A DNA stretch of 64,000 nt. It comes from JAHBNG01 sp039028975 (lineage in GTDB: Bacteria > Chloroflexota > Anaerolineae > Caldilineales > Caldilineaceae). The first letter of the stretch is position 1, and every line of letters begins with the position of its first letter. The stretch spans positions 9,934 to 73,933 of the forward strand of contig JBCCHB010000079.1 of NCBI GenBank assembly GCA_039028975.1, read 5' to 3'. Made by a program: the position numbers and the translations under genes. Positions 63,864 through 64,000 of the stretch are shown one piece after another. The notes beneath the pieces were generated by a model, which was not told where the DNA came from, made no database searches, and was given only the letters and a program-made list of their open reading frames with translations.

Positions 63864-64000
63864 TTATCGTTACCCATAAGTGTAGAAGGGGGTATAAGAA
63901 AAAAGGAATATATGATAAAGTAGGAATCATCGAAGGGAAGCCCTGACCAAGGAAGGATAAAGCGATGATACCCGAAAGCGAACAAGAGCTGTCTACATCA
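63864..64000. mobile_element. Possible end of an insertion element
   Basis: At 63864 the Roc coding sequence stops abruptly and is followed by AT-rich DNA (GGGGGTATAAGAAAAAAGGA) and then a plus-strand gene start. This is what an insertion into the Roc domain would look like. No inverted repeat or target duplication can be checked because the other end is outside the window. Confidence 0.35.
63965..64000 (+). CDS. Start of an unidentified gene (5' end only)
   Basis: ATG at 63965 with a good ribosome-binding site (AAGGAAGG, eight bases upstream); twelve codons visible (MIPESEQELSTS) before the window ends. The position right behind the broken Roc gene fits a transposase, but the sequence is too short to name. 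Confidence 0.45.
   Translation, partial: MIPESEQELSTS

Overview
The window reads as part of a chromosome from a free-living Chloroflexota bacterium (Anaerolineae/Caldilineae-like). The reasons are indirect. Several large secreted proteins end in a short (Y/F)LPLI tail. They sit beside bacterial SH3 domains on Pro/Thr linkers, ELWxSDGT propeller repeats, plant-type LRR proteases, an AfsR/SARP-type regulator with an NB-ARC ATPase and TPRs, and many small palindromic intergenic repeats. No rRNA, tRNA or CRISPR array was found. The taxonomic call is an inference from this gene content.

Layout. 1-3327: end of a peptide/nickel-type ABC importer operon (two permeases, two ATPases). 3.5-12.8 kb: rsfS, a small membrane peptide, pyruvate kinase, an operon of a membrane-anchored lytic transglycosylase and an orphan GyrA C-terminal pinwheel, a PAC2 protein, a GHMP kinase closely resembling plant galacturonokinase, and a metallophosphoesterase. 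13.3-29.4 kb: a ParB-like protein, a GlmU-like nucleotidyltransferase, a HipA-like/DUF3037 pair, Nudix plus gamma-glutamyltransferase, a GT2/EEP membrane pair, malQ, rhomboid plus gmk, an FmdB zinc ribbon, an aldo/keto reductase, and an enolase-superfamily enzyme with an SH3 lipoprotein. 30.2-36 kb: a three-gene envelope operon (membrane protein, membrane-TPR protein, secreted papain-like protein with SH3b). 36-39.4 kb: PhyH dioxygenase and a long RecJ.

39.8-64 kb is accessory in character. It holds large exported proteins (17-copy ELW repeat protein; DUF11/degenerate-cupredoxin protein; LRR-FN3-C11 protease; LRR-FN3-PPC-C13 protease), a cytoplasmic Roc-COR-CHAT protein cut off at its G3 motif near the right edge, and two large TPR regulators (one with a degenerate nucleotidyltransferase tail, one SARP-NB-ARC-TPR). 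Three different clan-CD cysteine peptidase types (C11, C13, CHAT) within 16 kb, next to STAND-type regulators, make this the best candidate for an undescribed signalling, defence or death-like system. A (GATA)10 microsatellite whose copy number would switch reading frames lies in the same stretch.

Three families of dispersed non-coding repeats were found by eye: an ~80-bp palindromic element (four copies), an 86-bp element with a 35-bp short form (four copies), and a ~70-bp element directly upstream of both the rhomboid gene and recJ. Several hairpin terminators and a few promoters could be placed. One terminator lies inside the coding end of a convergent gene.
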